Origin: Firmicutes bacterium UBA5010
Lineage (GTDB): Bacteria; Bacillota; Clostridia; Tissierellales; Sedimentibacteraceae
Direction of reading: 5' to 3'
Length of the DNA: 64,000 nucleotides
Assembly: GCA_002396645.1 (NCBI GenBank)
Contig: DGYI01000005.1
Location: 25,623-89,622, forward strand
A program made the position numbers and the translations under genes. The notes below the pieces were generated by a model. The model had not been told where the DNA came from. It searched no databases and saw only the letters and a list, made by a program, of their open reading frames with translations. Each line of letters starts with the position of its first letter. The stretch's first letter is position 1. This document shows, one piece after another, positions 17,135 to 26,749 of this stretch.

Positions 17135-18880
17135 ATGTCTTTTCAAACACCGCTTTCAATAAGCGAGGTCATAAATGATATACATTCGAAGAAATACCTG
17201 CTTCCATCCATTCAAAGAGAATTTGTGTGGAGTCCGGAGCAAATAACCATGCTTTTCGACAGCTTGATGAGGAATTATCCGATAAATTCGTTTTTGTTCT
17301 GGAAGGTTCCGAAAGAGAAGGCATCAGAGTTCAAGTTTTATGAATTTCTGCGTGATTACCATCAGAAGGATAACAGACATAATCCAAATGCGAACATTAG
17401 TGGAAGCGATGATGTGATGGCAGTCCTTGATGGTCAACAGAGACTGACATCATTGTACATAGCCCTTAAGGGAACATATGCCAATAAGATAGCATATAAA
17501 AAATGGGACAACCCTTTAGCTTACCCGAAGAAGAAATTATATATTAACCTGTTGGGGTCTCCCGAGGATATTTCATATGAGTATGAGTTCGAGTTCCTAA
17601 CAGAATCTGAGGCTGGCAAGATGGACGATAATCATCACTGGTTTCCAGTTGGAAAGATACTGGACTTAAAAGAACTATCGGACGTAATGGATTATCTTAT
17701 AACTTCCGGACTGGCGGCTAATTCCGATAAGGAAAAAGCGCAGTATTCCAATAGAACACTCTCAAGGCTACATGCTATAATACATGTGAACAGGATTATA
17801 AGCTATTATCTTGAACAAAGCACGGAGTTAGACATGGTACTCAATATTTTCATACGCATTAACAGCGGGGGCACTACCCTCAGCTATTCTGACCTTCTCC
17901 TGTCATTTGCGACAGCCCAATGGGAAACAAGGAATGCTCGTGAAGAAATCAATGATTTTGTAGATGAAATAAACCAAATCGGAAGAGGGTTTAACATCAG
18001 CAAAGACATTGTGCTGAAAGCCAGTTTGGTTCTTTGCGATATTCCGGATATTTCTTTTAAGGTAGACAATTTCAATAGCACAAACATGCTCAAAATTGAG
18101 AAAGAGTGGGATAACATAACTAAGGCAATTCGTGGTGCCCTGAAATTGATCAGCAGCTTTGGATTCAGCAGAGAGAACATCGCATCAAATAACCTCATTA
18201 TTCCTGTGGCATATTACCTTAAATCCATTGGATTGCCAAACAACTTTGAAATTTCTACATCAAGGATTGATGATAGAAAGAATATAAAGCTATGGTTTGT
18301 ATCGGCTCTCTTGAAGAGAGTATTTAGCTTCGCACCGGATGGAGTGTTGAAACCAGTGAGGGAAATTATTAAAAAACAGTCTGCAAATGGTTTCCCTGTA
18401 GATGCTATATTTGATCATTTCAAAGGTACAAACAGAGCATTGCAGTTTACAGTTGATGACATCAATAATCTACTTTACTCCAAGTGTGGTCATGGAGATA
18501 CATTGGTTATTTTAACAATCCTTTATCCTTGGGCTGATTTGAGGAATAGCTTCCATATTGATCATATGTTTCCAAAGAGTACGTTTACAGCTAAGAAACT
18601 TAAAGCTAAGGGTGTGCCTGATGATAAGATTGATGATTTTATTGCGAATTATAATTTCATTGGTAATCTGCAGCTGCTTGAAGAAATACCTAATATTGAG
18701 AAAAAGGCAATGGACTTTGATGATTGGTTAAGTCAAAAGATTCCTGCCGACGAGCTGGCAGATTATAAGAAGAAGCACTATGTACCGAATGTGATCCTTG
18801 ATTTTAGCAACTTTGATGCATTTCTTGAAGAACGCGAAAAGATTTTGATTCAGAAGTTGAATTCTGAACTTAGGAGGTAG
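17135..18880 (+). CDS. DUF262/HNH (GmrSD-like) protein
   Basis: A 581-residue protein with an N-terminal DUF262 domain (IQREFVWSPEQI near residue 27, DGQQRLTSL at 99-107, FIRINSGGTTLS) and a C-terminal DUF1524-like HNH nuclease (HIDHMFPKS from residue 474, followed by NYNFIGNLQLL). This fused layout matches GmrSD-type modification-dependent restriction enzymes, where DUF262 uses nucleotide binding at DGQQR and the HNH part cuts DNA. The ATG follows AAGGGGGACG. It may restrict phage DNA with modified bases, but DUF262 proteins also occur in other defence contexts. Base composition is less AT-rich than neighbouring cassettes, in keeping with a separate origin. Confidence 0.85.
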   Translation: MSFQTPLSISEVINDIHSKKYLLPSIQREFVWSPEQITMLFDSLMRNYPINSFLFWKVPKEKASEFKFYEFLRDYHQKDNRHNPNANISGSDDVMAVLDGQQRLTSLYIALKGTYANKIAYKKWDNPLAYPKKKLYINLLGSPEDISYEYEFEFLTESEAGKMDDNHHWFPVGKILDLKELSDVMDYLITSGLAANSDKEKAQYSNRTLSRLHAIIHVNRIISYYLEQSTELDMVLNIFIRINSGGTTLSYSDLLLSFATAQWETRNAREEINDFVDEINQIGRGFNISKDIVLKASLVLCDIPDISFKVDNFNSTNMLKIEKEWDNITKAIRGALKLISSFGFSRENIASNNLIIPVAYYLKSIGLPNNFEISTSRIDDRKNIKLWFVSALLKRVFSFAPDGVLKPVREIIKKQSANGFPVDAIFDHFKGTNRALQFTVDDINNLLYSKCGHGDTLVILTILYPWADLRNSFHIDHMFPKSTFTAKKLKAKGVPDDKIDDFIANYNFIGNLQLLEEIPNIEKKAMDFDDWLSQKIPADELADYKKKHYVPNVILDFSNFDAFLEEREKILIQKLNSELRR

Positions 18881-18977
18881 GTGGTATGATGGAAAACAAA
18901 TTGAAAATAATGAAAGCAACCTGAAAGAGAGGAAAAAGAAAGACTTCTTAATTTTAAGAGGAGGTGGTTAGAGAAAA

Positions 18978-19670
18978 ATGAGTATAAAAATAATTGAATG
19001 TAAGTATTGTGACTGCAAAGTTTCATTTATACCTTGTGCAAATTTTATAGTGTTTTGCCCAGAATGTAAGAGAGAAATACACTTAGAGTGTGAGTACGGG
19101 TATGGACCGGTAACTCCATGTTCGATTTTGCTTGGAAAGGATTCTATGGGAACTGTTACAGTAAACAGCAAGAATGAATATTTATTGGAAATAAAATCAG
19201 ATGGGAAGCAAATAAAATTAAGAAAAAGTTATTTGGAAGCCTTACATGAGGCGAGCAATATAATGAAAAATATACTAAGACCAGGGTCGGGAAATAAGGA
19301 TTCAAATTCATTCCAAATAAAAAAACAGGGAGGCTCTATTTGTTTTTACGGAGACTGGTTCGGAAAGCCAGGAGATAACTTTCACAGAATTAAGCATTAT
19401 TACTATCAAGATAATGTATTAGAGATTGTCTTTGATGAGTGGGAGCGTTTGATAGTTTTTGAACCATTAGGAATAACCAATACAGAAAAAGAGTTTAGCA
19501 TTAATCAGTCAAAAATGGTTAAATGGAGTTGGTATTCTTATGGTGGTTCGGAGAAGCAAATGAATAAGATATCATATGAACTAACGGATGGGAGAGTTCG
19601 TAAAATTAGCAGATATGGCGAACAGAATTTAGAAAGAAAAACTCCATATTTTTCAGTATTAATTGCTTAG
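18978..19670 (+). CDS. Zinc-ribbon hypothetical protein
   Basis: A 230-residue soluble protein. The N-terminus has two Cys pairs (CKYC at 8-11 and CPEC at 27-30) that look like a zinc ribbon, with further cysteines at 13, 20 and 38. The rest is beta-rich with many aromatic residues (WFGKPGDNFHRIKHYYYQ, WERLIVFEPLG) and has no motif I can assign. It starts at ATG 18978 with an AGAGGAGGTGG binding site and follows the DUF262 gene by 97 bp on the same strand. Function unknown. Confidence 0.7.
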   Translation: MSIKIIECKYCDCKVSFIPCANFIVFCPECKREIHLECEYGYGPVTPCSILLGKDSMGTVTVNSKNEYLLEIKSDGKQIKLRKSYLEALHEASNIMKNILRPGSGNKDSNSFQIKKQGGSICFYGDWFGKPGDNFHRIKHYYYQDNVLEIVFDEWERLIVFEPLGITNTEKEFSINQSKMVKWSWYSYGGSEKQMNKISYELTDGRVRKISRYGEQNLERKTPYFSVLIA

Positions 19671-19723
19671 AGGATGCGAGTAAATATTTTTAGGGATATA
19701 AATTATACGAAAGAGGTTTTTGG

Positions 19724-21334
19724 ATGCTCGTTTATCAAATTCTGTTAGTGATTTCTATACTGTTTATGATGATTTTATTATTTTTAATTGCCCTAAAAAG
19801 CAAGAAAAAACAGATTCACTATGCCGTCATGGCTATTGCGGTCAGTCTGTTGATATGGAATATTTCAGTATTATTCTATATTACCTTTTCAGGGGTACCA
19901 TGGGTATTAGCTGTCAGTGAAAAAATGTATTTTATCGGGATTATTTTTGTCTCACTGGCCATTTTGTTTACCAGTTTGATTTTTGTCCATACCAGGATTG
20001 AGTTCTCTTGGAAATATGCTCTGTTGTTTGTTATGCCGTCTGTTTCTCTTACAGTCTTACTCACCAACCCTTGTCATAATTTTTTTTATAAAACCTTCAG
20101 CTTGATTCCAGCCGAGCAGGATTTCGGATTTTATTTTTCTGTTCATACAGCTTATTCCTATTTATGCATCGGAATTGGTCTTTTTTATCTTCTGCATTTT
20201 TCTATCAAAAATTTCGGCTTTTTTTCAAGGCAAGCCATGCTTATTTTTTTTGGTATTTTGATTTCATTAATTGCAGACACATTCAGTACATTTCATATCT
20301 TTAACTGGTCAGCGGCTGTAGAAAACATAGTTTTTTCCGTTACTGTTATTCTTTTTATTTTGGCTATTGTGAAATTGGATTTTTTAAATATTGTTCCGAT
20401 TGCTTTGCATAAGGTTGTTAATATTATTTCCGATGCTTATGTTGTTTTCAGTGAAGAATATGAAATTATTGATTTCAATAATGCATTTATAACGAACTGG
20501 GACGGAGCTTCCAGAAAAGTCGGAATTTATAAAGTCATCAAACAAAGATGCCCTGATTTTGACGAAGAACAGTTTATTTATAAGGTCAATAAATCGATTC
20601 AGGAACGGACAAAGGTAAGTATGGAAATTCAGTGTCCGTCTAGTGACGGTATAAGATATTACCAGTCGGAAATAACCCCGGTTATTTTCAAAAGCAATCA
20701 TGTAGGAACTATCATGCTCATCAAGGATATTACGGAACATAAAAAGAATCTGGAAGAAGTAATCAGGCTGAATGAAAAATTGCAGAGCTTGGCGATCAAA
20801 GATTGGCTGACCCAGGCCTACAACCGTTATTTCTTTGATGAGCGGTTGGAGCAGGAAATCGACAGAGTTTCCAAGCTGCAAAACTCTGAAGATAAAGCCG
20901 TTAAAGCAGGGAATAATCTGGGCTTGATTATGTTTGATGTTGATTATTTCAAAATCTATAATGATTTAAACGGACACCAGGCCGGAGATGAAGTTCTTCA
21001 AACTCTTGTAAATATTGTAAAAGAAACTCTTTTTTCTGCCGATATACTGTGCCGTTACGGTGGAGAAGAGTTTGCGGTGATATGCTGTCGTACCGCAGCA
21101 GAAGAAATCAGAATTGCAGCGGAAAAGATCAGAAAATCACTAGAGGTGTATGAATTTAAATACCAGGATAATCAGCCAAATGGCAATCTGACTGTCAGTG
21201 TTGGCGTTGCCTATTGTGTGCCGCCCTGTCTCAAAAAAGACGATTTGATTCAGATGGCAGACCAGAATCTTTATCTAGCTAAAAATACAGGGAAGAATAA
21301 GGTTGTGTTCAGTCAATTTGAGGATATAATATAA
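19724..21334 (+). CDS. Membrane diguanylate cyclase (7TM-PAS-GGDEF)
   Basis: A 536-residue enzyme that makes cyclic di-GMP. Residues 1-220 form seven hydrophobic helices like the 7TM sensor of histidine kinases. A PAS domain follows (about 225-345, ending in IKDITEHKKNLEE), then a GGDEF domain with DWLTQAYNRYFF, FDVDYFK and the active site G446-G-E-E-F450. The inhibitory I-site RxxD is not present (the equivalent residues are FSAD), so product inhibition may be weak. It starts at ATG 19724, with AAAGAGG upstream. It lies at the right border of the island and may be resident chromosome rather than cargo. Confidence 0.9.
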   Translation: MLVYQILLVISILFMMILLFLIALKSKKKQIHYAVMAIAVSLLIWNISVLFYITFSGVPWVLAVSEKMYFIGIIFVSLAILFTSLIFVHTRIEFSWKYALLFVMPSVSLTVLLTNPCHNFFYKTFSLIPAEQDFGFYFSVHTAYSYLCIGIGLFYLLHFSIKNFGFFSRQAMLIFFGILISLIADTFSTFHIFNWSAAVENIVFSVTVILFILAIVKLDFLNIVPIALHKVVNIISDAYVVFSEEYEIIDFNNAFITNWDGASRKVGIYKVIKQRCPDFDEEQFIYKVNKSIQERTKVSMEIQCPSSDGIRYYQSEITPVIFKSNHVGTIMLIKDITEHKKNLEEVIRLNEKLQSLAIKDWLTQAYNRYFFDERLEQEIDRVSKLQNSEDKAVKAGNNLGLIMFDVDYFKIYNDLNGHQAGDEVLQTLVNIVKETLFSADILCRYGGEEFAVICCRTAAEEIRIAAEKIRKSLEVYEFKYQDNQPNGNLTVSVGVAYCVPPCLKKDDLIQMADQNLYLAKNTGKNKVVFSQFEDII

Positions 21335-21401
21335 AATTCAGGATGATGGAAAACAGGTGGAAGAGTACAGATAATGTTTATCTTCGTTATTATACCCTCA
21401 T

Positions 21402-21430
21402 GGCATGTGGAGACGGTTATATCTATCTCA
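21402..21430 (+). repeat. Possible distant rlmD-end relic (site F)
   Basis: GGCATGTGGAGACGGTTATA shares the beginning GGCATG and reads HVETVIS in frame, close to the HVETVVLL ending usual in clostridial RlmD. The 50-bp element end is not recognisable before it. It could be an old island border or chance similarity. Confidence 0.3.
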
Positions 21431-21583
21431 TTTTCTTTTATTTCTTGTAAGGGAAAGCCATCAAAGCATATCTCAAAAAGATAATAAATTTACAAACAAA
21501 ATGTTGACATTAATTGGTAAATGTTGTAGCGTGGTTATATATAAATTATTGAAGCTAATGTGTATTGAACCAAAGGAGGAAAA

Positions 21584-22078
21584 ATGAAAAAGATAGTGCC
21601 ATCATTATGGTTTGGTGATAATAATTGCGAAGAAGCAATTAATTATTATGTGAATGTATTTCCCAATTCTGAAATACAGAAAATTGAAAGATATCCTGAT
21701 GAAAATCTGGATGAGCATTTTAAAGGTATGTCCGGTAAAATAATTACTGCTGAATTTACACTAAACGGTCAAAAGTATCTTGCGTTGGATGGTGGGCCGT
21801 ATTTTCATTTTAATGAAGCCATATCAATGACAATAGAATGTGAAGACCAAGATGAGATTGACTACTTTTGGGATAAGTTATCGCATGTTAAAGATGCGGA
21901 GCAATGTGGATGGGTTAAGGATAAGTTTGGTCTATCATGGCAGATAGTGCCCTATAACATAGGAGAGTTAATTAAGACGGACTCTCAAATGCAAGCGATG
22001 ATGAAAATGAAAAAGATAATTATCAAGGAACTTGAGGAAGCAGAATCAATTCAGAAGATGTTTAAACCGTTGCAATAG
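21584..22078 (+). CDS. VOC family (PhnB/glyoxalase-like) protein
   Basis: A 164-residue protein of the PhnB-like VOC superfamily. The pattern PSLWFGDNNCEEAINYYVNVFPNSEI at the start, EFTLNGQKYLALDGG in the middle and the GWVKDKFGLSWQIVP near residue 120 are typical. Members bind a metal in a paired beta-alpha fold and act on varied small molecules, so the substrate is not known. The ATG has GGAGG eight bases upstream. It is a single-gene unit. Confidence 0.85.
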   Translation: MKKIVPSLWFGDNNCEEAINYYVNVFPNSEIQKIERYPDENLDEHFKGMSGKIITAEFTLNGQKYLALDGGPYFHFNEAISMTIECEDQDEIDYFWDKLSHVKDAEQCGWVKDKFGLSWQIVPYNIGELIKTDSQMQAMMKMKKIIIKELEEAESIQKMFKPLQ

Positions 22079-22159
22079 ATGCTTCTATAATCATAAAAGT
22101 GTAAAAGTGACTTGTAAAGATACTTAATATAAAATAAGAATTTATATGGAGATGATAAA

Positions 22160-22720
22160 TTGAAGGGTTTTAATAGAGATAATCTATTATTTTCACTTTG
22201 CGGTCTAAATTGTGGATTATGCCCTATGAGGTTAGATAATTACTGTCCCGGCTGTGGTGGCGGTGATGGTAATCAGGCATGTTCAATTGCAAGGTGCAGC
22301 TTACAGCATAACGGAATTGCGTATTGTTTCCAATGTGAGGAATTTCCATGTGAGAAATATGACGGAATAGATGAATATGATTCCTTTATTACACATCAGA
22401 ATCAAAAAAATGATTTGAAAAAAGCGGCAGAGATTGGTATTGACGCTTACAATGATGAGCAGCTTGAGAAAGTTAAGATTTTACAATATTTGCTGTCAAA
22501 CTATAACGACGGGCGGAGAAAAACATTTTTTTGTGTAGCTGTAAACCTACTTGGATTAGAAGAATTAAAGGGTATAATCAGACAAACTGATGAAAAGCCC
22601 GAGTTGAATTTTTTGCCGCTTAAAGAAAGATCTGCTTATGTCGCAGGATTATTTCAGAATGTGGCAAAGCAGCATGATATTGAGTTAAAACTACATAAAA
22701 AGCCTAGTAAGAAAAACTAA
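22160..22720 (+). CDS. DUF3795 cysteine-rich protein
   Basis: A 186-residue protein with the DUF3795 cysteine pattern: CGLNCGLCPMR, CPGCGGG, CSIARCSLQ and CFQCEEFPCEKYD. The ten or so cysteines suggest a bound zinc or iron-sulfur centre. The start is TTG 22160 with GGAGA seven bases upstream; there is no ATG that keeps the conserved N-terminal CGLNC. Function of the family is unknown. It sits between a VOC gene and a nitroreductase gene on the same strand. Confidence 0.8.
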   Translation: MKGFNRDNLLFSLCGLNCGLCPMRLDNYCPGCGGGDGNQACSIARCSLQHNGIAYCFQCEEFPCEKYDGIDEYDSFITHQNQKNDLKKAAEIGIDAYNDEQLEKVKILQYLLSNYNDGRRKTFFCVAVNLLGLEELKGIIRQTDEKPELNFLPLKERSAYVAGLFQNVAKQHDIELKLHKKPSKKN

Positions 22721-22800
22721 ATTTCAATCAAAAGTTCAGACGATATAATCTGATAAATCAATAAATAAAAATTTGAATAAACAGAAAGGAAATAAAAATT

Positions 22801-23349
22801 ATGAACGAAACACTACGTACAATTGCAAAGCGTTATTCCTGCCGTAACTATGACGGTCGCTTACCTGAAAAAGAAAAAATTGAAGCATTAGCGATGGCTG
22901 CTGTCCAGGCACCAAGCGGTTTAAACCGTCAGCCTTGGCAGATAGTTGTTATTACTAACAAACACTTTATCGAAGAAATGGATGCCGAAGGCATGCGAAT
23001 TCTTTCTGAAATGGAGGATAAAACCGTTTATCAACGTTTTATGAGCCGAGGCGGAACGCTATATTATAATGCACCGTGTATGTTCCTGATTCTTAAACAG
23101 CCGGGTACAGAGTTGGACACCGGTATTGTAAGCGAGAATATCGCTCTTTCCGCTGCTTCTCTTGGACTTGGCAGTGTTATCTGTGGGATGGCTGCTATTC
23201 CACTTAACGGGCCTAAAGGCAGTATATTTAAACAGAAGGTCGGACTGCTTGAAGGCTGGGAGTTTGGTATGTCTGTATTGGTCGGATATGCTAAATCTAC
23301 AGGTACACCACACGAACCTGATATCTCCAAAATCCGTTATGTGGAATAA
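22801..23349 (+). CDS. Nitroreductase family protein
   Basis: A 182-residue FMN-dependent oxidoreductase of the NfsB/nitroreductase fold. Evidence: YSCRNYDGR after the first helix (FMN-binding arginine region), AVQAPSGLNRQPWQIVVITN, and LGLGSVICGMA near residue 122. The length is typical for the short single-domain members that reduce nitro compounds or quinones with NAD(P)H. The ATG follows GAAAGGAAA. It is likely transcribed with the small gene 17 bp downstream. Confidence 0.88.
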   Translation: MNETLRTIAKRYSCRNYDGRLPEKEKIEALAMAAVQAPSGLNRQPWQIVVITNKHFIEEMDAEGMRILSEMEDKTVYQRFMSRGGTLYYNAPCMFLILKQPGTELDTGIVSENIALSAASLGLGSVICGMAAIPLNGPKGSIFKQKVGLLEGWEFGMSVLVGYAKSTGTPHEPDISKIRYVE

Positions 23350-23366
23350 TAAAGAGGCAATTTCAT

Positions 23367-23795
23367 ATGGAGAATTCACAAATCGGAATACAAATGCTGG
23401 GTAATTTTTTACAGGATAATTATTATTGGAAAGAGTTAATTTCAATGTTTGTCGTGGTTGGTTTAAAATTTGAAATTCATTGCTGGAATGAAGAGACAGA
23501 AGAAATTAAAGAAGCATTAAAGTTTGGTAAAGAAAAGTCAACTGACTGGGAGTTTGGAACAATAATTGAAGGAATAATTGACGAAAAATTCATTGAAATG
23601 ATTCACAATACAGTAAAACCGTCAGATACAGCGATATACAATAAAATGACACCTTTCTTTTCTATATTTTTAGAAAATGGATTTTCTTCTGAGCATTATG
23701 GTACAGAATTTCACATTTTATCTGCGCCGATTGATACGAATTTTACGGCATTGCTAAAAGAGCTGCGTGAATTTGCAGTTGTAAATGTATTTTAA
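23367..23795 (+). CDS. Hypothetical protein
   Basis: A 142-residue soluble protein with no family I can name. It is acidic in the middle (WNEETEEIKEALKFGKEKS) and ends in a short beta/alpha stretch. The ATG at 23367 has AAAGAGG eleven to seventeen bases upstream, and the gene follows the nitroreductase by 17 bp, so the two are probably co-transcribed. There is no signal peptide, membrane segment or metal motif. Confidence 0.6.
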   Translation: MENSQIGIQMLGNFLQDNYYWKELISMFVVVGLKFEIHCWNEETEEIKEALKFGKEKSTDWEFGTIIEGIIDEKFIEMIHNTVKPSDTAIYNKMTPFFSIFLENGFSSEHYGTEFHILSAPIDTNFTALLKELREFAVVNVF

Positions 23796-23927
23796 ATTTA
23801 TGTTATATATCCGTGACGAAACAGGAAAAATTCAATTTCACAGATAATATAATGAATCGATAAAACAGAAGTTATAATACAGATTATTTATATAATATAC
23901 ATTAAGTTTCGTAAAGGGAGGAATTGT

Positions 23928-25052
23928 GTGGCAGCTATATTGATGATTAATGTACCGTATGCAGGACATACAAATCCAACGCTGCCGCTGGCAGAAGCAC
24001 TGGTGCGGCATGGACACAAGGTATCCTATATTAATGCGGAAGAATTTCGCAATAAAATTGAAAGTACAGGTGCTGAATTTATTCCATATCGTAATTATCC
24101 GGCTTCACCAACTGAGCAGCAGAAAGAAACAAAATGTTTTCGTGCTGCGTTTGATACTGCAATTAATTTAGAACAAAAATTTGATTTGTTGATTTACGAG
24201 ATGTTTTTTTATCCGGGGATTAAGATTGCAGAAAAACTTTGTATACCGTGTGTTCGTCAATTTTCTCAACCGGCATGGAATCAAAAAACACTTTCAAACG
24301 CTACATGGATTTTTAAACTATCTTGTGTATTGATTGACTTTCAAGTAATGGGAAAGAAAAATGCCCGATATATGGAGTTGACACATAAAACGCTTGGTGA
24401 AGCCGTAGTAAAAGATAAACCATTGCTTAACATTGTATATGTTCCTCAAATATTTCAGACGGACAGAGAATCTTTTGGTAAGGACTATTTGTTTGTTGTT
24501 CCCGAATATAAAAGTAACAGCATATCACAACAAATCCCTTATGAAAAGATGAAATCGCCTATTGTCTATATTTCTTTGGGAAGCATTATCAGCAACAAAG
24601 GATTTTGCAAAGAATGTATGCGTGCTTTTGGTAATAAAGATATGTCTGTTATTCTTAACACAGGTAAAGTTCGCACGGAAACGCTTGGTAAGATTCCTGA
24701 AAATATATACGCATATTCGTTTGTGTCTCAACTCGAAGTGCTGCAGCACGCAGATGCTTTTCTGACACATTGCGGAATGAATAGCGTTAATGAAGCAATG
24801 AGCTATGGAGTACCTATGGTCGTAATGCCTTTTATCAATGATCAAATATCTAATGCCAAACAGATTGTCGAGCTTGGAATAGGAAAAAGGGTTCGTTCTT
24901 TCCCGAGCAGCGGAAGACAGCTATATAGAACAGTTAAAGATGTGTGCAATGATATACATATGCAAAATCGCAGCAGGGAAGTACAAAGTCTGCTAAAAAG
25001 GGAAGCGACTTTGGAAGAAGCTGTTTGTAGAATTGAAAAGTTGTTAGATTAG
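23928..25052 (+). CDS. MGT/UGT-type glycosyltransferase
   Basis: A 374-residue GT-B fold glycosyltransferase (GT1 family, macrolide glycosyltransferase-like). N-terminal PYAGHTNPTLPLAEALVRHGHKVSYI contains the acceptor-side histidine; the C-terminal donor-binding region reads VYISLGSI, then ADAFLTHCGMNSVNEAMSYGVPMVVMPFINDQ. These are the sugar-nucleotide signature residues. The start is GTG 23928 with GGGAGGAA upstream. Relatives inactivate macrolides or glycosylate lipids and natural products; no biosynthetic gene is adjacent, so a detoxifying role is only a guess. Confidence 0.9.
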   Translation: MAAILMINVPYAGHTNPTLPLAEALVRHGHKVSYINAEEFRNKIESTGAEFIPYRNYPASPTEQQKETKCFRAAFDTAINLEQKFDLLIYEMFFYPGIKIAEKLCIPCVRQFSQPAWNQKTLSNATWIFKLSCVLIDFQVMGKKNARYMELTHKTLGEAVVKDKPLLNIVYVPQIFQTDRESFGKDYLFVVPEYKSNSISQQIPYEKMKSPIVYISLGSIISNKGFCKECMRAFGNKDMSVILNTGKVRTETLGKIPENIYAYSFVSQLEVLQHADAFLTHCGMNSVNEAMSYGVPMVVMPFINDQISNAKQIVELGIGKRVRSFPSSGRQLYRTVKDVCNDIHMQNRSREVQSLLKREATLEEAVCRIEKLLD

Positions 25053-25274
25053 ATAAAATTCAAGATCTCACCGAACAATAAGCATTATTTTTTTATACTT
25101 AAAGACATGAGTAAAAGATAATAATGTTCACAAACAGTGATGCTAAGGGAAAATAATAATATTTACGAATATAGGTGTCTGCGATATACAATATGAGTAT
25201 GCAGCAGACACCTAAACATTTAGAATATCTTCTGTCCTGTTATCTTCTGAATTATGTTGCTGACTTAAGATTAT

Positions 25275-25877
25275 TCAGCTTTTCAGCGGAATTTGATAAA
25301 TTATGCGCGGTAAAATTAGTAAGAATGAAGCTAATAACAGCAATACAGATACTAATACTGTCAGGTCTGATAAAGCAAGAATTCGAGGTATAGTAGTCAT
25401 AGCATGAAATATCACTACAGCACTTAAGATTCCAAGCATTGACATTCCTCGTTTCTGGAGTTGAAAACCTATAACGGAAGTCCAGCCTATGAGAAAAAAC
25501 AGCGGCATATGCAGATAATGTGTAATTGCCGGAAGCAGTGAAATACTATCAAAATAAATCATTGAAGCCAAAATCGGTATGAGAAGAAACAATGATATAA
25601 TACTTATGGCTCCGGTAAAGGCCATAAAAAACTGTTTTCTGGTCAGACCATTAGATACGTATAGTTTTGTTAAAATCAGCGGATATATAATTCCCACTAC
25701 CAAAAGGTATATTTTAGGCGTATATATGATAGAATCAGGCATCCATGAGGTATCATCAATTTTCACATAAGAAAATACGACAAGAACTATAGCCATTATC
25801 AAGGCGTAGATGCCTATAAACCAGCATATAGCTTTAAGCTGTCTTAATAACAGAAGTTTCAAAGCTTTTTTTGTCAT
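25275..25877 (-). CDS. ABC transporter-associated membrane protein
   Basis: A 200-residue protein with about six hydrophobic helices and no soluble domain, suited to be the permease of the ATPase gene that ends three bases upstream of its start. It contains the segment NGLTRKQFFMAFTG seen in small ABC-2-like permeases linked to YtrA-type regulators. It is the last gene of a gntR-ATPase-permease operon. Substrate unknown; comparable operons respond to cell-wall-active compounds. Confidence 0.75.
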   Translation of the reverse strand: MTKKALKLLLLRQLKAICWFIGIYALIMAIVLVVFSYVKIDDTSWMPDSIIYTPKIYLLVVGIIYPLILTKLYVSNGLTRKQFFMAFTGAISIISLFLLIPILASMIYFDSISLLPAITHYLHMPLFFLIGWTSVIGFQLQKRGMSMLGILSAVVIFHAMTTIPRILALSDLTVLVSVLLLLASFLLILPRIIYQIPLKS

Positions 25878-25879
25878 TG

Positions 25880-26749
25880 CTATTTTCCTCCTTTTCCAGT
25901 CATATAGATAAACAAATCCTGCAATGAGGGCTGAGATAATTCAAGACCTGCTTTTACAGCATCAAGTCGTTCCTGTTCAGATAGCTCCCCGAACAATACA
26001 GCCTCTTTCTGCCTGCCCAAGCTTCGCTGGGACAGAATTTCACGACCCTCAGCAAAGCTGTCTACGGCTTCGGTAAAACCTGTTACAGCTAATCCCTTTG
26101 AGCGCAGAGTATCGCAGTCATCATGGGCTATTATCTGCCCTTTATCAATAATTATAGCTTCGCTGAAAAGCCCCTCCATCTCATTGATAAAATGAGTTGA
26201 AAATAAAATAAGTTTTGGTCTTTGCATATAGTCTGATAAAAGTTCATTGATAAACAGCTTTCGCACAGCGGCATCCATACCCAGATATGCTTCATCATAT
26301 ATAGTAATCGGAGTCTGTCCGGCTAAGCCGATAGTCACACGTACTGCTGAACGTAAACCGTGACTTAAGGCTCCCAGTGTTTTTTTGACCGGTATTTCAA
26401 ACAGATTTATGAGCTTTTCTGCGTAGGAAGCATCCCAATTTGGACGGAGTACAGCTGCTGTCTTAAATAAGTCTTTTACATGAAAATCATTTTCTGTTTC
26501 GCTTTGATTGTCATAGATAAAGGCAATTTGTGGCATTATATTTTTATTTTCATAAGAATTTTCACCGAATATGCTTACTGTTCCCGAGCTTGGTCTTCGG
26601 TAGGCACTAAGCAGTGACAAAAGCGAGGTTTTTCCTGCACCATTCCTGCCAATCAGACCGCAGATTGCCTGCTCGGGAAGGTTTAAACTTATATTGTTGA
26701 GTGCAAGATTGTTTCCATATTTAAGTGTTATGTTTTCAAGATTAATCAT
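25880..26749 (-). CDS. ABC transporter ATP-binding protein
   Basis: An ABC ATPase of 289 residues from ATG 26749, which has AAAGGAGA seven to fourteen bases upstream; a further in-frame ATG at 26770 has no such site. It has Walker A GRNGAGKTS, an altered signature (ALSHGLRSAVRV where LSGGQ is usual), Walker B ITIYDEAYLGMD with Y-D-E, and the H-loop FSTHF. The degenerate signature is typical of the YtrB/BcrA-like group. Its start overlaps the end of the gntR gene by eight bases, so translation is coupled. Confidence 0.88.
   Translation of the reverse strand: MINLENITLKYGNNLALNNISLNLPEQAICGLIGRNGAGKTSLLSLLSAYRRPSSGTVSIFGENSYENKNIMPQIAFIYDNQSETENDFHVKDLFKTAAVLRPNWDASYAEKLINLFEIPVKKTLGALSHGLRSAVRVTIGLAGQTPITIYDEAYLGMDAAVRKLFINELLSDYMQRPKLILFSTHFINEMEGLFSEAIIIDKGQIIAHDDCDTLRSKGLAVTGFTEAVDSFAEGREILSQRSLGRQKEAVLFGELSEQERLDAVKAGLELSQPSLQDLFIYMTGKGGK

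Noticed and set aside
20384..20881. Antisense open frame of 165 codons inside the diguanylate cyclase gene
   Set aside because: It mirrors the PAS/GGDEF coding frame, has no binding site and no family features.
1..21500. Search for an integrase, transposase or relaxase in the island
   Set aside because: No protein here has recombinase, transposase or mobilisation motifs. The mobility claim therefore rests on the repeats only.
23059..23445. Antisense open frame across the nitroreductase gene end
   Set aside because: Covered by a clear nitroreductase on the other strand; no start signal.
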